Assembly (NCBI GenBank): GCA_009760855.2
Contig: WPIO01000005.1
Span: forward strand, 6,600,001 to 6,664,000
From: Cristatella mucedo
Taxonomy: Eukaryota; Bryozoa; Phylactolaemata; Cristatellidae
Direction: 5' to 3'
Length of the DNA stretch: 64,000 nt
Of the stretch, positions 31,399 through 41,375 are shown in pieces. The notes under the pieces are model-generated. The model made no database searches. It was not told the DNA's origin and saw only the letters and a program-made list of their open reading frames with translations. The translations under genes and the position numbers were made by a program. How positions within the stretch are numbered: position 1 is the first letter of the stretch; the number at the start of each line of letters is the position of its first letter.

Positions 31399-34300
31399 CT
31401 GCCAACGGAAACGAGGCTCTTCGGCTGGGCGTGGGCTGGGAAACGGAGACCGTTGCGTCACGCCCTGCCACGCCCTCCGCTCGGTGTCGAGGCGGCCGCC
31501 CTGGCCGAACGATGCGGCCATAGCTACTGCAGCGCACGAAGCCACAGACCTACCAATAGTCGTTGGAGATTTTCATGAGAACTCGGTCCTGCAGCTCCTG
31601 GCCGCCGTGCGAGGCGTACAGTGTCAGCTCGGCGGACAGGCGGCCCGTTTCGTCGGGCTCTTTCAGCTCGAACTCCATCGATTCGACGCCCGATTGGTCG
31701 GCGTCGAAAACGAACGTCTTGTGAGAGACCGGCCGAATCACGCCTGAAACGAGAGCCACGGCCTCACGCACTCCGCTGCCACTGCCGAAGGGACATCTCG
31801 GACCGCCGGCGGTGCTTTTTCTTTAAGCTTGTCACTTTCTGTGGCACCATTTAACACCAATGCTGCGTGTCAAGCCTGCGCTCTGCACGCCCGCAGGCAC
31901 TTGAATCCACCAAACGGTGACGCGCCGTCCGACGACGCACGACCCGCGAGCGACGCGCGTTCGTTTACCGCTGAGAGCGCTCATTGTCTACCCAAATGCA
32001 GCCTTGAGGAGCGAGAGATTGACGACCCGGAGAGCGGGTTTGAGGCTGGGATCGGACAGCTGTTAATTCATCCACGCTCTGCAGGCTGCAGCTCTAGCAT
32101 CGCCATCCCGCGATGCTCGTCGAACGAGGCTCTGTTGAGTACGTCACTATCCGTCCAGTATCTACCCGCGACCTCGAAGGAGGCTCCGTCGGAATGCTTC
32201 TATCCAATACGTCACACGAGCCCCACCTGCTTTAGGCGGCACTTCAAGTATACGTAGTTGCTTCCGAAAAGTACCAGTAATTTCAGCTCGATAACCGGCC
32301 CCACGAGAATTGTTCGACGAAACGCAAACAAATTGCAACTCTAATCATGCGTATTTTCGTAATGCCCCAAAATAACGATAGCTAGTTTGGCCCAGCGGTT
32401 AGGGTGCTCGCTCCAACCAAGGTCAGTGTGAATCTATTTGATGGCCTAGGCCGTGGGCTCGAGCTCCACGGCATGAGTGAAGCGTCTGATTAGGGATTAA
32501 GTTCTCTTAGGGCAATACACAAATTTAATATATTTTATTTTATTTAAATATCTTAAAGGCTGCTGGAAAGAAATATATCAACCCGGTACATGCATGCTTA
32601 GCAGTCGTCCTGTGCTGTTACACCCACAAAAATCAGTTCCTCGACTGCCCTACTGACTTAGCTCCGCTCCGCTTTCCAAATCTTTCTGTTACGTGAGATT
32701 CAGCCACTCGGCTACCTATGAGCTCCAAATCCACAAAGGTTTTTAGTGCACAACAGAGAAGATCTCCAGTGTAACCGCGAGTGAGTATTTGATGCCTTTG
32801 GGGAGCTACGGATAGAGATGCACACACACGCGCGCATTAAAACAACACACAAGCACACGTTACAGCTTTCATCTGCAAACGATGCAATTAACTTTTACGA
32901 AGCACAAGCATGGGAGTTAAAAGAGCTTTTGAGCTTGTTTAAATGTCATAAAGTCAGCGGATTCCGAGATGCTAGTAGCCAGTAATGAGTTGCAGGCTTT
33001 GGAAGTGTGGAAACCTTACGAAGCCTAATCAGGAAGTATTTCTGACTGGTTGGCCGAAGCTAAAGAGAGGAAAAAACTGAAAAAGGCATTGGCAGTCGCG
33101 AGTTGAGCCGACGATGGATGCCGTTACAGGGGTGAGGCAGCTTCGTGCCCAGCCGATATCTCGATCAAGCGAAACGGTGGAAATTAAACCTGCCGCCGAA
33201 CAATCGCACGAGGCAGACTCTGTTGATGTCGAGTGCGGAATAGGTTAGAGTAGGTCAGGAGTAGGTCACAGGACGGGAGCTTTGCTGACAAAGGTGTAAG
33301 TCTTTCAAGCCCCACTGCTGCAGGCAGCCACTGTTGTCGCGTAGTCGCAGTTTCTTAAAATGCGACAAAAATTGCCTTTGGTAGTGCATTCCGCCACTTT
33401 CGCCGCAGAGTCGAGGATTATTTATCGCTGCGAGCGACGCTATGAGCTGCAGTTCCGGCTGCGTAGGACAACTGAAGAAAGTAATCAACAGCTCAGCGTC
33501 TTAGCCTTGTACGACTTCGTGCATCATGAAGTCATTCAGCTGCAACATGTCTCTCATGCTAAGAGCTCGAACAACCGCGCTGCCGGAAGCGATAGGAGCT
33601 GTAGGGGTCGAGCGGCCATTCTCTCTTGCCCCCACCCAATCACCGGTGAGGACCTGGCCGCAGAGGCTTTATGCACTCCTGCCCCGTCAGACTAGGTCAG
33701 GGCAACATGGTGGCGACGCTACGCCCACAATGCCGACGAGAATTCGGCGAGTGCGTCAGAAGATCGTGCGAGCGTCAATACAATCGGCGATGGCGGTTCT
33801 CAAAAAGCTCGGCCGATTGATCGACTCGACTGGAGAAGGGCAACAGGGCTCTCGTGTATCGAACGACGCTGAACCACTCGCACGGCAGCCGAGCTGAGCT
33901 TCGGCCGAAAATGCGCCGCTCAGCTTAGCCACGACCGGCCCTCCGTCGGCGCTCGCCGCCGCCCGCATCAGAAACCTTTGTATCTCTTGCCAAGTGCTCA
34001 GAGGTCGGTGAACCCAGAAGCAAGACTCAAAAGCGAGCTACGGTTACTAGAGGTTTGAAAGTCGTTGGCGGTGGTAGCCGGCGAAGGGGAGTGAGCCGGC
34101 GGTGAGCTTGAGCTTGTCGACGCCACTAATCACTGCCCCCGATGCGAAGTGCAATGGTTGCTCGGAATGACCGCATTCGCTCAATGGTTTCCTCAACCGC
34201 AGACTAGTCGACCGACGAGCGGCTTCGCGAATAGCGTTGGAAAGTCGGTTGCTTCCTTTCTCGGTAGGGTCGAAAACGGAGTAAAGGAGGAGGCGCGAAA

Positions 34301-35829
34301 GCGGCCTTGACCCCATGCGATGGCGTCGCGTCGCTGAGAACCTAACGGACCCGGGTGGAAGCGTCTGTCCACGGCCGGGCGCTGGAGAGGTGCTGGCCCT
34401 ACGCCACGAATCGGCGGCTCATTCGCACTCGCCGCTGAGCAGGCGCTGGCGGCGGCGGCGGCGGCAGAGGCGGAGGCGCTGCGGCGCTACCTCTTCCGTA
34501 GCTAGTCAGTCCGAGGCATGCGAGCGACGGGTAGGGCACGGGCTCCGGATGAGCTACGGCGGCGACGAGCAGGTACGTGCACGCTGCGTGGTACTTTCCG
34601 TCAGCGCCCAGCCTGAGCACGGTGAGCGCGTACTTGCCGGGCGACGGCAGCTTGGCGTTCACCTGGATCGAGCTCTTCTTGGCATAGAGCAAGGCGTAGG
34701 CGTCCAAGCCGAGCTGCGCGCCGGCGCCGGGGCCTGCGCGCAGCTCGGCGTACATCGCTTTCCGTCCGTCCTTGGGCGCCGCCGGCGCGGCGGCGGACGC
34801 GACCGACCGGAAAACGATCGCCGCAGCGCCGCCGGGGCACAGGATCGTGCCGCCGGTGTGCGTCGACGGCTCGAGGCCGGCGAGCAGCGTGTCGCTGCCC
34901 GGCCCCCAGACGTGGCGCTCGTTGTGCGGGTTCTCGAGCACGCGCTCGCTCGCTCGAGCGCATCGGACGACGTAGACGACGAACAGCGCCGGGTGATCGT
35001 CGCTCGGGCCTTGGCAGTACAGCTCCACCCGATAGCGGCCCGCGCGCGGCGGCTCGATGCGCACCGACAGAGCGCCGGCGTACGCCTCCGTTGTGACGTA
35101 GCCGTCTAGGCCACCGGCGGCGGCTCGCCGCGCCCGCGTCGGCGCGCCGTCGGCGTCGAGGTCGTGCATTCGGACGCGGAAAGCCAGATCGCCGCCGTAC
35201 GAGAAGCGCAGGTTCGTCTCGCCGGAGCACTGGATCTCCGCGCGGTGCTGGTTGAGCATCGCTATTCCGCTCGTGAACAAGGACTTCCGGGCGTAGGCCA
35301 TGCTGCAGAACTCCTCGCGGCTCACCGGCTTGGCGAGCAGCTGCCACCGCTGCTCTTCGGGAAAGTGCGAGTAGATGAACTCCTCCGGTCGCGCCATGAA
35401 GTAAAAGTCGCTCGTAGACTTGCCGGAGTCCGTCTTGCGCGACCATACGACGTCACAGAGGTACCACAGCCCGCCGACGAGCACGGACGACCAGGCGTGG
35501 TTCGATTTGGCGGACAGCTGGCTGTCTGAAGCGGAGGCGACGGCGGCTGCTGCGGCGGCTGCGGCGGAGCGCGAGTGGGCCGCATCCGCCCACCGAGCGA
35601 CGCTGCGAGCTCTCGTACGCGTCTGCAGACAGACGGACGGACGACGAGGCGGTGCCTGCATTGCGGCAGCGAGGCCTCGATCGGTAGAGCGTCAGCACGG
35701 TCTAAAGAGCGAGCGGCGCAGAACGCGGCTTGACCAGAAGAGCTCCGCGCTCGCTGCTGGCGTTCGTGTGCGGAACCGGCGAACGACACTGAGCTCTCCA
35801 GCCGAGCGTGACAAATACTCGCTAGAAGT

Positions 35830-35866
<37 letters not shown>

Positions 35867-38345
35867 CGAAAGATAGATAGATTGGATGGATGGATGGATG
35901 GACGGACGGACGGACGGACGGACGGACGGACGGACGGACGGACGGACGGACGGACGGACGGATGGATGGATGGATGGATGGATGGATGGATGGATGGATG
36001 GATGGATAGAGAAGAGGACGGACGGACGAGATATTCGAGAGATAGAGAAAGAGAGAGGGAGAGAGAGAAAGAGAGCTCAGCAAGACTCGCCTGTTCTCGC
36101 CGATCTCGGATTGCAGGCGGTACCGGCGGGGAATCTTGCTCCAGCGAGAGAGCCCTGCATGCGTGCACGCGCGTGCTAGCGTGGCAATGCCACGCTCCGT
36201 CCTGTGCCTCCCGGGATGACAGAGGCGGAATTTTTTGGCAGCACTTCCGGGTGGACCGGTCAGCGAGGAGCAGGGCCTGCGTGAGCACGTGACCAGCTCC
36301 GACGATACTCGCCCGAGCGAGAAGCGAGCACAGGTACTCACGAGATTGGGTGGCTCTGCCGTACCATTCCGTCACCTGCTCTCGACTCAACCTGTCGCCT
36401 ACGCTTTGTGACTTGCTAACGTTAAAGGAAAGAGGCCAGACAATGGCCGCTAAGTGGGCAGCTGCTAAATCTCAAATGTTGGCCGTCGTCGGACTCGAGT
36501 TTCTAAGCTGCCATTCGAAAATCGATAGCTCGCTGGGCGATAGAGGTCCGGGCTGCTTTACGGTCTTGCGACGACTCGCGCTGCTAGCTCCCCCGAGGTG
36601 AGAACAGGTTGGCCGTGAACGTTCGCCTTGACCCGGATCGGAGCTACTATCTGCTCACACGACTAAACTATCAGTTAGGCGTTGTTATGGCGCGTTTGAA
36701 GTTCTATAGCTAGGAAAATTTCTGGCTGTGAGAGCAACTTTGGGTTTTAATTCGTGGGTACAGGCCTGCCTCACTGTGAGGGAGAGGAAAATCTTGCCAG
36801 CACTTGTGGACAGCGAAGAGGGGGTCTCTGAGGTAGAGGAGGCCGCCGCTCCGCTGGACCAATGGTATTTGATTAAGTCACGTGTCGTCCAACGCCCACC
36901 CTCTTTAAGCTAGGCAGTAGAGCTACGTGGCCGGGCCCTTTAAGGATGCTACGGGATGCTGCCGAACGCCACGCGACCGACGTCCCGTGAATTTTTTTGA
37001 AATAAAGGCTGCTGCGCGAAAGCGTTGCCGATTGATCGAGGGCAGCTCCAGCTTACCGCTGCGAAAGCTGGCACCTTTGGCGAAGCCGCTGATCGTTCTG
37101 CACTCGAATCCAGCCTCACTGCAACGAGCACGATGGATCAAAACGCATATAGTGCATCGTTTGAAAATAATGATGTGTCTGAACAGATTGCCACGACGAC
37201 GTCTGCGCACGCGAGATAAGGAGAGACGCGTAGAGAGCGACAGAGGTCAGGAGCGCACGAAGCAAGAGCAAGAGGCAGCGAGAGTCAGCCCAAAAACCTG
37301 TTAGCTGTGCGAGCGGTCTTATTAGTTCGACACTCCCTCCGTCCGCTCTGAAGCTCCGTGCCTCCGATGCACTCATCCGCTCACTGCGCCTGCTCGCTCT
37401 ACCCGCTCGCTCGGCCTTACCGGCAGGTAGCGCTGAACAGCTCCAAGAAGTTGAGCTGGTCATCGCTCTTGCCGCGCAAGTAGTATTTGATGGTGCCCGC
37501 TCGCTGTGCGCCGCCGTCGCCGTCTTCCGACGGCTCCATGTTGGCGACCCACATGAAAATGGCCCGAAGCCTCTCTGCGGCGCTCGAGCAGACGGAGAAG
37601 AGGTGAGGGAGAACGTCGCGGATCAACTCGTAGGTCGACGGCGTCTACAGAGCCGTCGCAGCGGTCGTTCGCGCCGCCGTCGCCGCCGCCGCGGACGCCA
37701 GGTGGGCGCGGGCGCAACGATTGCGCACAGCCTGAGCGTGCCGAGTGCGTCGCTTCGCCGCCCTCGCTCGAGCGCGCGCTTCGCTCCCCCGTCCTTACGC
37801 TAGCCGCATGGAAGTCGAGCTCTTTGACCGAGCTCGGGTCGAACAGACGGCCTCTGTCGAACGCGTGCGGCTGAGGCTCCGGCTGGCCGGAAGAGTCGAG
37901 GCTCGCCGGAAAGCAGCATTTGGCGTAGCGCAGTTGCTCAGCTGCCAGTACGGCCGCCGTGGGGAACTCGATCGACGGCACGAAAGGCGGGCGATGCTTG
38001 CGGGTGCCTGCAAGTAAAGCGCTTCGTCGTGGCGGAGCGCCGCGGCGGCTCCGCCAGAGGGTGCGCGCCGCGGTGCTGGCGGGCGCTGCGGTGAGTGTAG
38101 CAAGCGCCAACGAAATCTCTTCGGACAGCGGAGGACAGACCTGAAGTCGGGTCGGCATCCTTTGAGTACGGTATGAGCTCGTCCTTTGTTTGCTCGAGCG
38201 GCGGCCGGGCGTCAGCGGCGACCGTCGGTCTCCCGCCGCCGCTGCCGCCGCCACCGCCGCCGCTGCTGCCGCTGGTCGGTGATGGTGGCTCGCCCTTCCA
38301 CGTGTCCGTTGAGCCACTCGAGGGACGGCTAGCCCCTGAACCCAT
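30633..38345 (-). CDS. KY/hillarin-like transglutaminase-domain protein, seven exons, 924 aa (whole gene)
   Basis: I read this gene as the join of 38345-38141, 38007-37799, 37644-37421, 37202-37057, 35525-34491, 31743-31554 and 31398-30633. Every junction is GT..AG, all phases agree (1,0,2,1,1,2) and the total is 2775 nt. KY (kyphoscoliosis peptidase) and hillarin are cytoskeleton-associated proteins with a transglutaminase-like fold followed by beta-rich repeats. Seen here: the N-terminal block [13 protein letters not shown] (exon 2), RAIFMWVAN (exon 3), a candidate catalytic Cys212 in SATCR, EAGFEC..ISGFAKG (exon 4), His271 in NHAW, Asp286 in WYLCDVVW, then [16 protein letters not shown] and several beta modules ([18 protein letters not shown]). 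Family knowledge supports the triad; activity is inferred and several family members may be non-catalytic. Odd points: the sequence after Cys212 is atypical, the C-terminus runs into a SINE tail, and the exons are much richer in GC than the flanks. Transcript evidence would settle exons 1 and 4. Confidence 0.85.
31554..31743 (-). CDS. KY-like gene exon 6 (beta module)
   Basis: Residues 607-669 plus two bases of codon 670. The acceptor CTCGTTTCAG joins exon 5 in phase as a Gly codon; the donor TATTG|GTAGGT leaves phase 2. It encodes [19 protein letters not shown], then [20 protein letters not shown] and [11 protein letters not shown], alternating hydrophobic residues typical of the repeated beta modules in KY/hillarin. 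It is separated from exon 5 by a 2.7-kb GC-rich intron. Confidence 0.85.
32383..32535 (+). mobile_element. SINE-A copy
   Basis: TAGTTTGGCCCAGCGGTTAGGGTGCTCGC (A-box), CCAAGGTCAGTG, GGCCGTGGGCTCGAGCTCCACGGCATGAGTGAAGCGTCTGATTAGGGATTAAGTTCTCTTAGGGC and an AT-rich end. It lies in intron 5 of the KY-like gene, antisense to it. It has about 20 extra nt between the boxes. Confidence 0.8.
32880..33065 (-). mobile_element. Possible old LINE-1f remnant
   Basis: ATGAGTTGCAGGCTTTGGAAGTGTGGAAACCTTACGAA resembles the LINE-1f segment GAGTTCCAGGCTTTGGGAGC (reverse orientation). The match is short and decayed. Confidence 0.3.
34491..35525 (-). CDS. KY-like gene exon 5 (His/Asp of the triad and beta modules)
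   Basis: Residues 262-606, the longest exon. The acceptor is CCGCTTCAG at 35526; the donor GGAAGAG|GTAGCG leaves phase 1. It opens with [12 protein letters not shown], giving His271, and WYLCDVVW, giving Asp286, at the spacing typical of transglutaminase-like folds (about 15 residues). [19 protein letters not shown] and [11 protein letters not shown] follow, blocks seen at this position in KY/hillarin proteins. Two beta-rich modules come next ([49 protein letters not shown]). The frame reads on past the donor for about 30 Pro/Arg-rich codons; I regard those as intron. Confidence 0.88.
35828..36078. repeat. (GA)n, then (GGAT)-(GGAC)-(GGAT) tetranucleotide array
   Basis: GAGAGA blocks flank a tetranucleotide array (35884-36008) arranged in three runs: GGAT, then about 18 units of GGAC, then GGAT again. 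It lies in intron 4 of the KY-like gene. Long open frames here (SIHP/SVRP repeats) are repeat artefacts. Confidence 0.97.
37057..37202 (-). CDS. KY-like gene exon 4 (atypical insert, then EAGFEC/ISGFAKG)
   Basis: Residues 213-261. The conserved half, [15 protein letters not shown], matches the family's A-G-x-x-C...(I/V)-x-G-(Y/F)-x-K-G strand and is firm. The donor CAGCG|GTAAGC leaves phase 1 and joins Asp262 in exon 5. The upstream half starts at a good acceptor (pyrimidine tract, then GTGCGCAG at 37203) and reads [13 protein letters not shown]. It is about 18 residues longer than expected between Cys212 and the Ala-Gly strand. A second acceptor (GTTGCAG, 37119) lies in the same phase 28 codons later and would remove this part. 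Which acceptor is used is undecided. Confidence 0.6.
37421..37644 (-). CDS. KY-like gene exon 3 (candidate catalytic cysteine)
   Basis: Residues 139-212 plus two bases of codon 213. The acceptor is GGCTCTGTAG and the donor TGCCG|GTAAGG leaves phase 2. It encodes [16 protein letters not shown], then [14 protein letters not shown] (the conserved RAIF.W helix of the fold), then [14 protein letters not shown] and SATCR. By position, Cys212 corresponds to the nucleophile that KY-family proteins carry in a V-C-x-G-Y context. The usual Gly-Tyr does not follow, because the intron comes directly after the Cys codon plus two bases. Confidence 0.8.
37799..38007 (-). CDS. KY-like gene exon 2 (N-terminal KY signature)
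   Basis: Residues 69-138. The acceptor is CTTTACTTGCAG and the donor AGC|GTAAGG leaves phase 0. It encodes [15 protein letters not shown] and then [20 protein letters not shown], the block that precedes the transglutaminase fold in KY/hillarin proteins (FDP.S...ID.HA). The same DNA is open in two other frames, but only this frame carries family motifs and joins both neighbours in phase. Confidence 0.8.
38141..38345 (-). CDS. KY-like gene exon 1 (start codon, possible N-myristoylation site)
   Basis: Residues 1-68. The ATG at 38345-38343 opens [12 protein letters not shown], with Gly2 and Ser6 matching the usual N-myristoylation pattern (Gly2, small residue or Ser/Thr at 6). A Gly/Ser-rich linker (11 Gly or Ser in a run near residues 26-38) and a polar stretch ending DADPTSG follow. 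The donor CAG|GTCTGT at 38140 leaves phase 1 and joins exon 2 as a Gly codon. No conserved domain lies in this exon, so the start is chosen from the first ATG in the open frame and the phase match. An alternative upstream non-coding exon cannot be excluded. Confidence 0.6.
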
Positions 38346-39704
38346 GGCCGCCCGGCGCCGTCGCGGTCGTGCGTGGTTACGTTTCGCAGCGAACGGTCGT
38401 GATCAACCGCCGTCGATGCCGTGCTGGCCGCTCTCTGCTCCGGCGACGGCCGGCGGAGGCGACGGGGGACCGCCGCATGTATTAAAAAAAATAGCTGTCG
38501 AAAAGGCGCCGTCTTACGTCATGTGCCTCTCACCTCGCCCGCCATTGATTCGAACGTTTTCGGCGCGACGCTGCCGGCAGCTTCGATTGCTACTCGGCGG
38601 GCTCCGTTTCTTTTTGCGGACAATGGGCTGTTGTTTTAGCCGCGAATCGCTCGCAGCCGTGTGAAAGGCTGTGCGTCAGGAGCTCGTCTGTGCCTCGAAA
38701 CGGCATCGACTGACATTGAAGTCTTCATTGACCGGGAAAGACTGGCCCAAACGGCTGGTAAAGAGCTGCGCAATGTGACCGGCGGCCGAGCAAAAGTGAC
38801 GGTGATGACGAATCGCGTTTCTCGTCAACGCCGGCGCGCTCTCACATCGCGTACACTCGCTAATATTATCCGTGGCTATCCGACTGCCTTGCTCCACCAG
38901 AATTCTCCCGCATCGCCCGCTCCTGGGTTTCAAGATGTCTTGCCGTTCCTCTTAATGAATGAAAATATTTTTGGGGATCCGGCCTTCTACCCGTGCGGTT
39001 GGGTCTTCGAACAAATGAACCGGAAGCAGTGCATCTCCGTTCGCCCCCTCAAGCTTTAACGGTTTGGCGTGAGTAGTGACCTAGGGAACCCAGGTATGCA
39101 GGCTTATAAGTAGTTTAAAGATGCGGTCATTAACTTTCGCGAATACAATAGGTAAATAAATTACATCTTGAAAGGCCCAACGTAGTCTCATCTCTAGGTA
39201 GCAGTGGCCGAGCACCACTGAATACGCGATATCCTGTCTAAATTGCGGACCTCAAAGTGTTCCGATAAATGAAAAATGGGGACGGTAAAATCAGTAAAAT
39301 GTAACACTTTTTATAGCATCAATTGCATGAAAATTCTGGAAAATGATTTCGCGAGCCCGTCTTTAACCTCTTATGGGCATACATCTCTCTGCATAAGATA
39401 CCGTGGTCAACAAAGCATTGATGTTGCTAAGCTTTGGTCAATTGAGCGGCAGTATAGTCTACCGTATGCAGCAGTCAAACTCGAGGTTTCTAGGCCTACG
39501 ATGACAAACTTGTCGGTTCACAGAATAGTCCAATAAAGATCCGTATAAAAAACAAATACCTGCGCCGAGCTAAACAACCAACCTTATTCGGGTCGCTGGT
39601 AATGATGCAGCCGAATTAGGGTACTTGGGAGTAGTAATCCACCGGAGCTCTTACGGTGGCAGTTTTCCTCCTATGAAAGCCTTCACCATTTCGAATTAAA
39701 GCTC
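38346..39704. other. Upstream flank of the KY-like gene
   Basis: GC-rich up to about 38640, then AT-rich. It probably contains the promoter and any non-coding first exon, but I see no TATA box I can defend. The plus-strand frame at 38661-39059 has no motif. Confidence 0.5.
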
Positions 39705-39815
39705 AACACAGTTTGCAGCAAACGTAGATTCCCTAGAAAGAGATTGAGTTCTCTGGATTCCCTAGAAAGAGATTGAGTTCTCTGAGAGCGCTTTATCAAG
39801 TGTAATATTATTATT
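39705..39815 (+). mobile_element. LINE-1f tail-only insertion with internal 29-bp duplication
   Basis: TTTGCAGCAAACGTAGATTCCCTAGAAAGAGATTGAGTTCTCTG is followed by a second copy of GATTCCCTAGAAAGAGATTGAGTTCTCTG, then GAGAGCGCTTTATCAAGTG and (ATT)n. No LINE body is present. Confidence 0.8.
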
Positions 39816-41227
39816 ATCATTATTAGGAGCTTAGGTAGACGTGATCGAAGCTAACGGAATCTGCCCTTACACTTCCTCCATCCATTGCTTTGGTGGCTTA
39901 GCACATCTATAGGGACCTTGCATTAATCTAAATGCATCCAACTGCTTAGAAAAGAACCATTTATTTACCTCGAGAGATCTCACAGATGCAGTTTTCTTAC
40001 TTAGTCTTCGGAAAGAAATAGTAGTTTTTTAATAATTGGTGAAGCCAACAGTATTGCAATACAAGTAACCAGAATTTTATTGATTGGCAGTACCAAGAGA
40101 CTACTAATAGATAGTTGTTAAACTGCTCGTGTACAACGTGTAGAATAATTCGCAAGCACATGGAGAATTTATTTTGTATCCAATCGAGCTGACATAGCCC
40201 GTGCGGTTGCTTTGCAGAACAGGGAGCAGCACCTGGAAGCAACGCTGGTGAGCATCGGGACCCAGGGGTACACTTATGGCCTTATCGTCGGCGAGTCTTT
40301 TCTTCCGAAAACGCTATTCAGATGATTGTAAAAATAACTTCGTCGATTTCAAAGCCAGAAGTTAGGCTCAATTGCTCTGTCATCTGTTGCTGAACTTAGC
40401 ATCAACTGCTTCCTCCCAAAAAACTCTTCAACTCGACCTAAGTTCTGTAGCTTTACTCTGAATGAAGAGCCTCATGATCAGAGCTGACGGCACACCATCC
40501 GTGAGCCTTTTTCGAGATATTATCTTAAAAGAAACTCACTTACTCATTCTGAGAGACTGGAGTCGTGCCTCGAAGACGCTGCAGCTTTCCGTGGTTCAAA
40601 ATAGGAAGAAACTGCGCTATACCTCTGAAAGTACCTGGAAGCCGCATGCGCAGGTGAGCGCTCACTGGGATTTCTAACCCTCCAAAATACATTTGAATGT
40701 GCATCGTGTCTTAGTCACGCCGGGAAGAGAGAGAGAGAATCCTGAAACGTCTGGTGAGTGACGCTGGTGCTTCCCTGATTGACCAAGCGAGAGTTCAGTC
40801 GGCCGTTCTACACCCTGATCTTTCATGACTGCAGGCTGTGTCGCACCGAAGGGAGTCCTCGTCAGTATGAGTGAGTTGGAAAATCCGATCTCAGAGGTCA
40901 CCGCTCAACTCAGCACCTGATTATTACACGGCACGCATGTCTCCTCATTTAGCTAAAGGAAAAGCCTTTGAGATAACTGTTATAGTTCATTTCAGGGTGG
41001 TGCCTTAGCCTACTTTTGCTTACGGGTCCCAATCTGCGATTGCTGATTACAAGCTGGTCCTCTTTCACAGGTCGATATCGATTTTGCGATCTTGCCTCTA
41101 AAAGACTCATCTGTCCAAGCTCGAAGACGCTTAGCTATTTTAAATTAATGCAGTCTGTTAAGTAACAGTTTTTTGCCTCACGCACAGCTCGCCAATCAGC
41201 CCGTTCCCTCGGGAATAAAGAAAATAC
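39816..41227. other. No gene recognised
   Basis: Short ORFs only. Confidence 0.6.
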
Positions 41228-41375
41228 TAGCTGATTTAATTGTCTCTTTTTATAGCGACAGAAGAGCCTTTACAGCTGTCTCAAACACTTGCAGCAGCGA
41301 TAGCAAATCACTCGCCACAGGATTTGAATCCACGACTTCGGGACGGAGGATGTGAAAATAAATTACCCTTACCTC
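41228..41375 (-). mobile_element. SINE-B copy
   Basis: On the minus strand: GAAGTCGTGGATTCAAATCCTGTGGCGAGTGATTTGC, then TTTGAGACAGCTGTAAAGGCTCTTCTGTCGCTATAAAAAGAGACAATTAAATCAGCTAG. A clear SINE-B body and end. Confidence 0.75.

Noticed and set aside
34315-35109. 264-codon plus-strand frame
   Set aside because: Antisense shadow of KY-like exon 5 in GC-rich DNA; no motif and unlike any domain, while the minus strand has family motifs.
34601-35446. 281-codon minus-strand frame
   Set aside because: Frame shadow of exon 5, Arg/Ala-rich as expected for GC-rich DNA read out of frame.
35322-36341. 339-codon minus-strand frame and its 290-codon plus-strand partner
   Set aside because: The open frame runs through the GGAT/GGAC repeat and part of exon 5 in the wrong frame.
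37140-37260. YASLLISRA frame on the minus strand as a missing piece of the KY catalytic loop
   Set aside because: It resembles the expected GYxxLF segment, but there is no AG acceptor before it; the DNA is the pyrimidine tract of exon 4's acceptor.
37460-38317. 285-codon minus-strand frame read as a single exon
   Set aside because: It contains exon 2 in its true frame, but the flanking parts read through introns; splice sites and phases favour separate exons.
38661-39059. 132-codon plus-strand frame upstream of the KY-like gene
   Set aside because: No ATG at its start, no motif, no splice context; likely chance in moderately GC-rich DNA.
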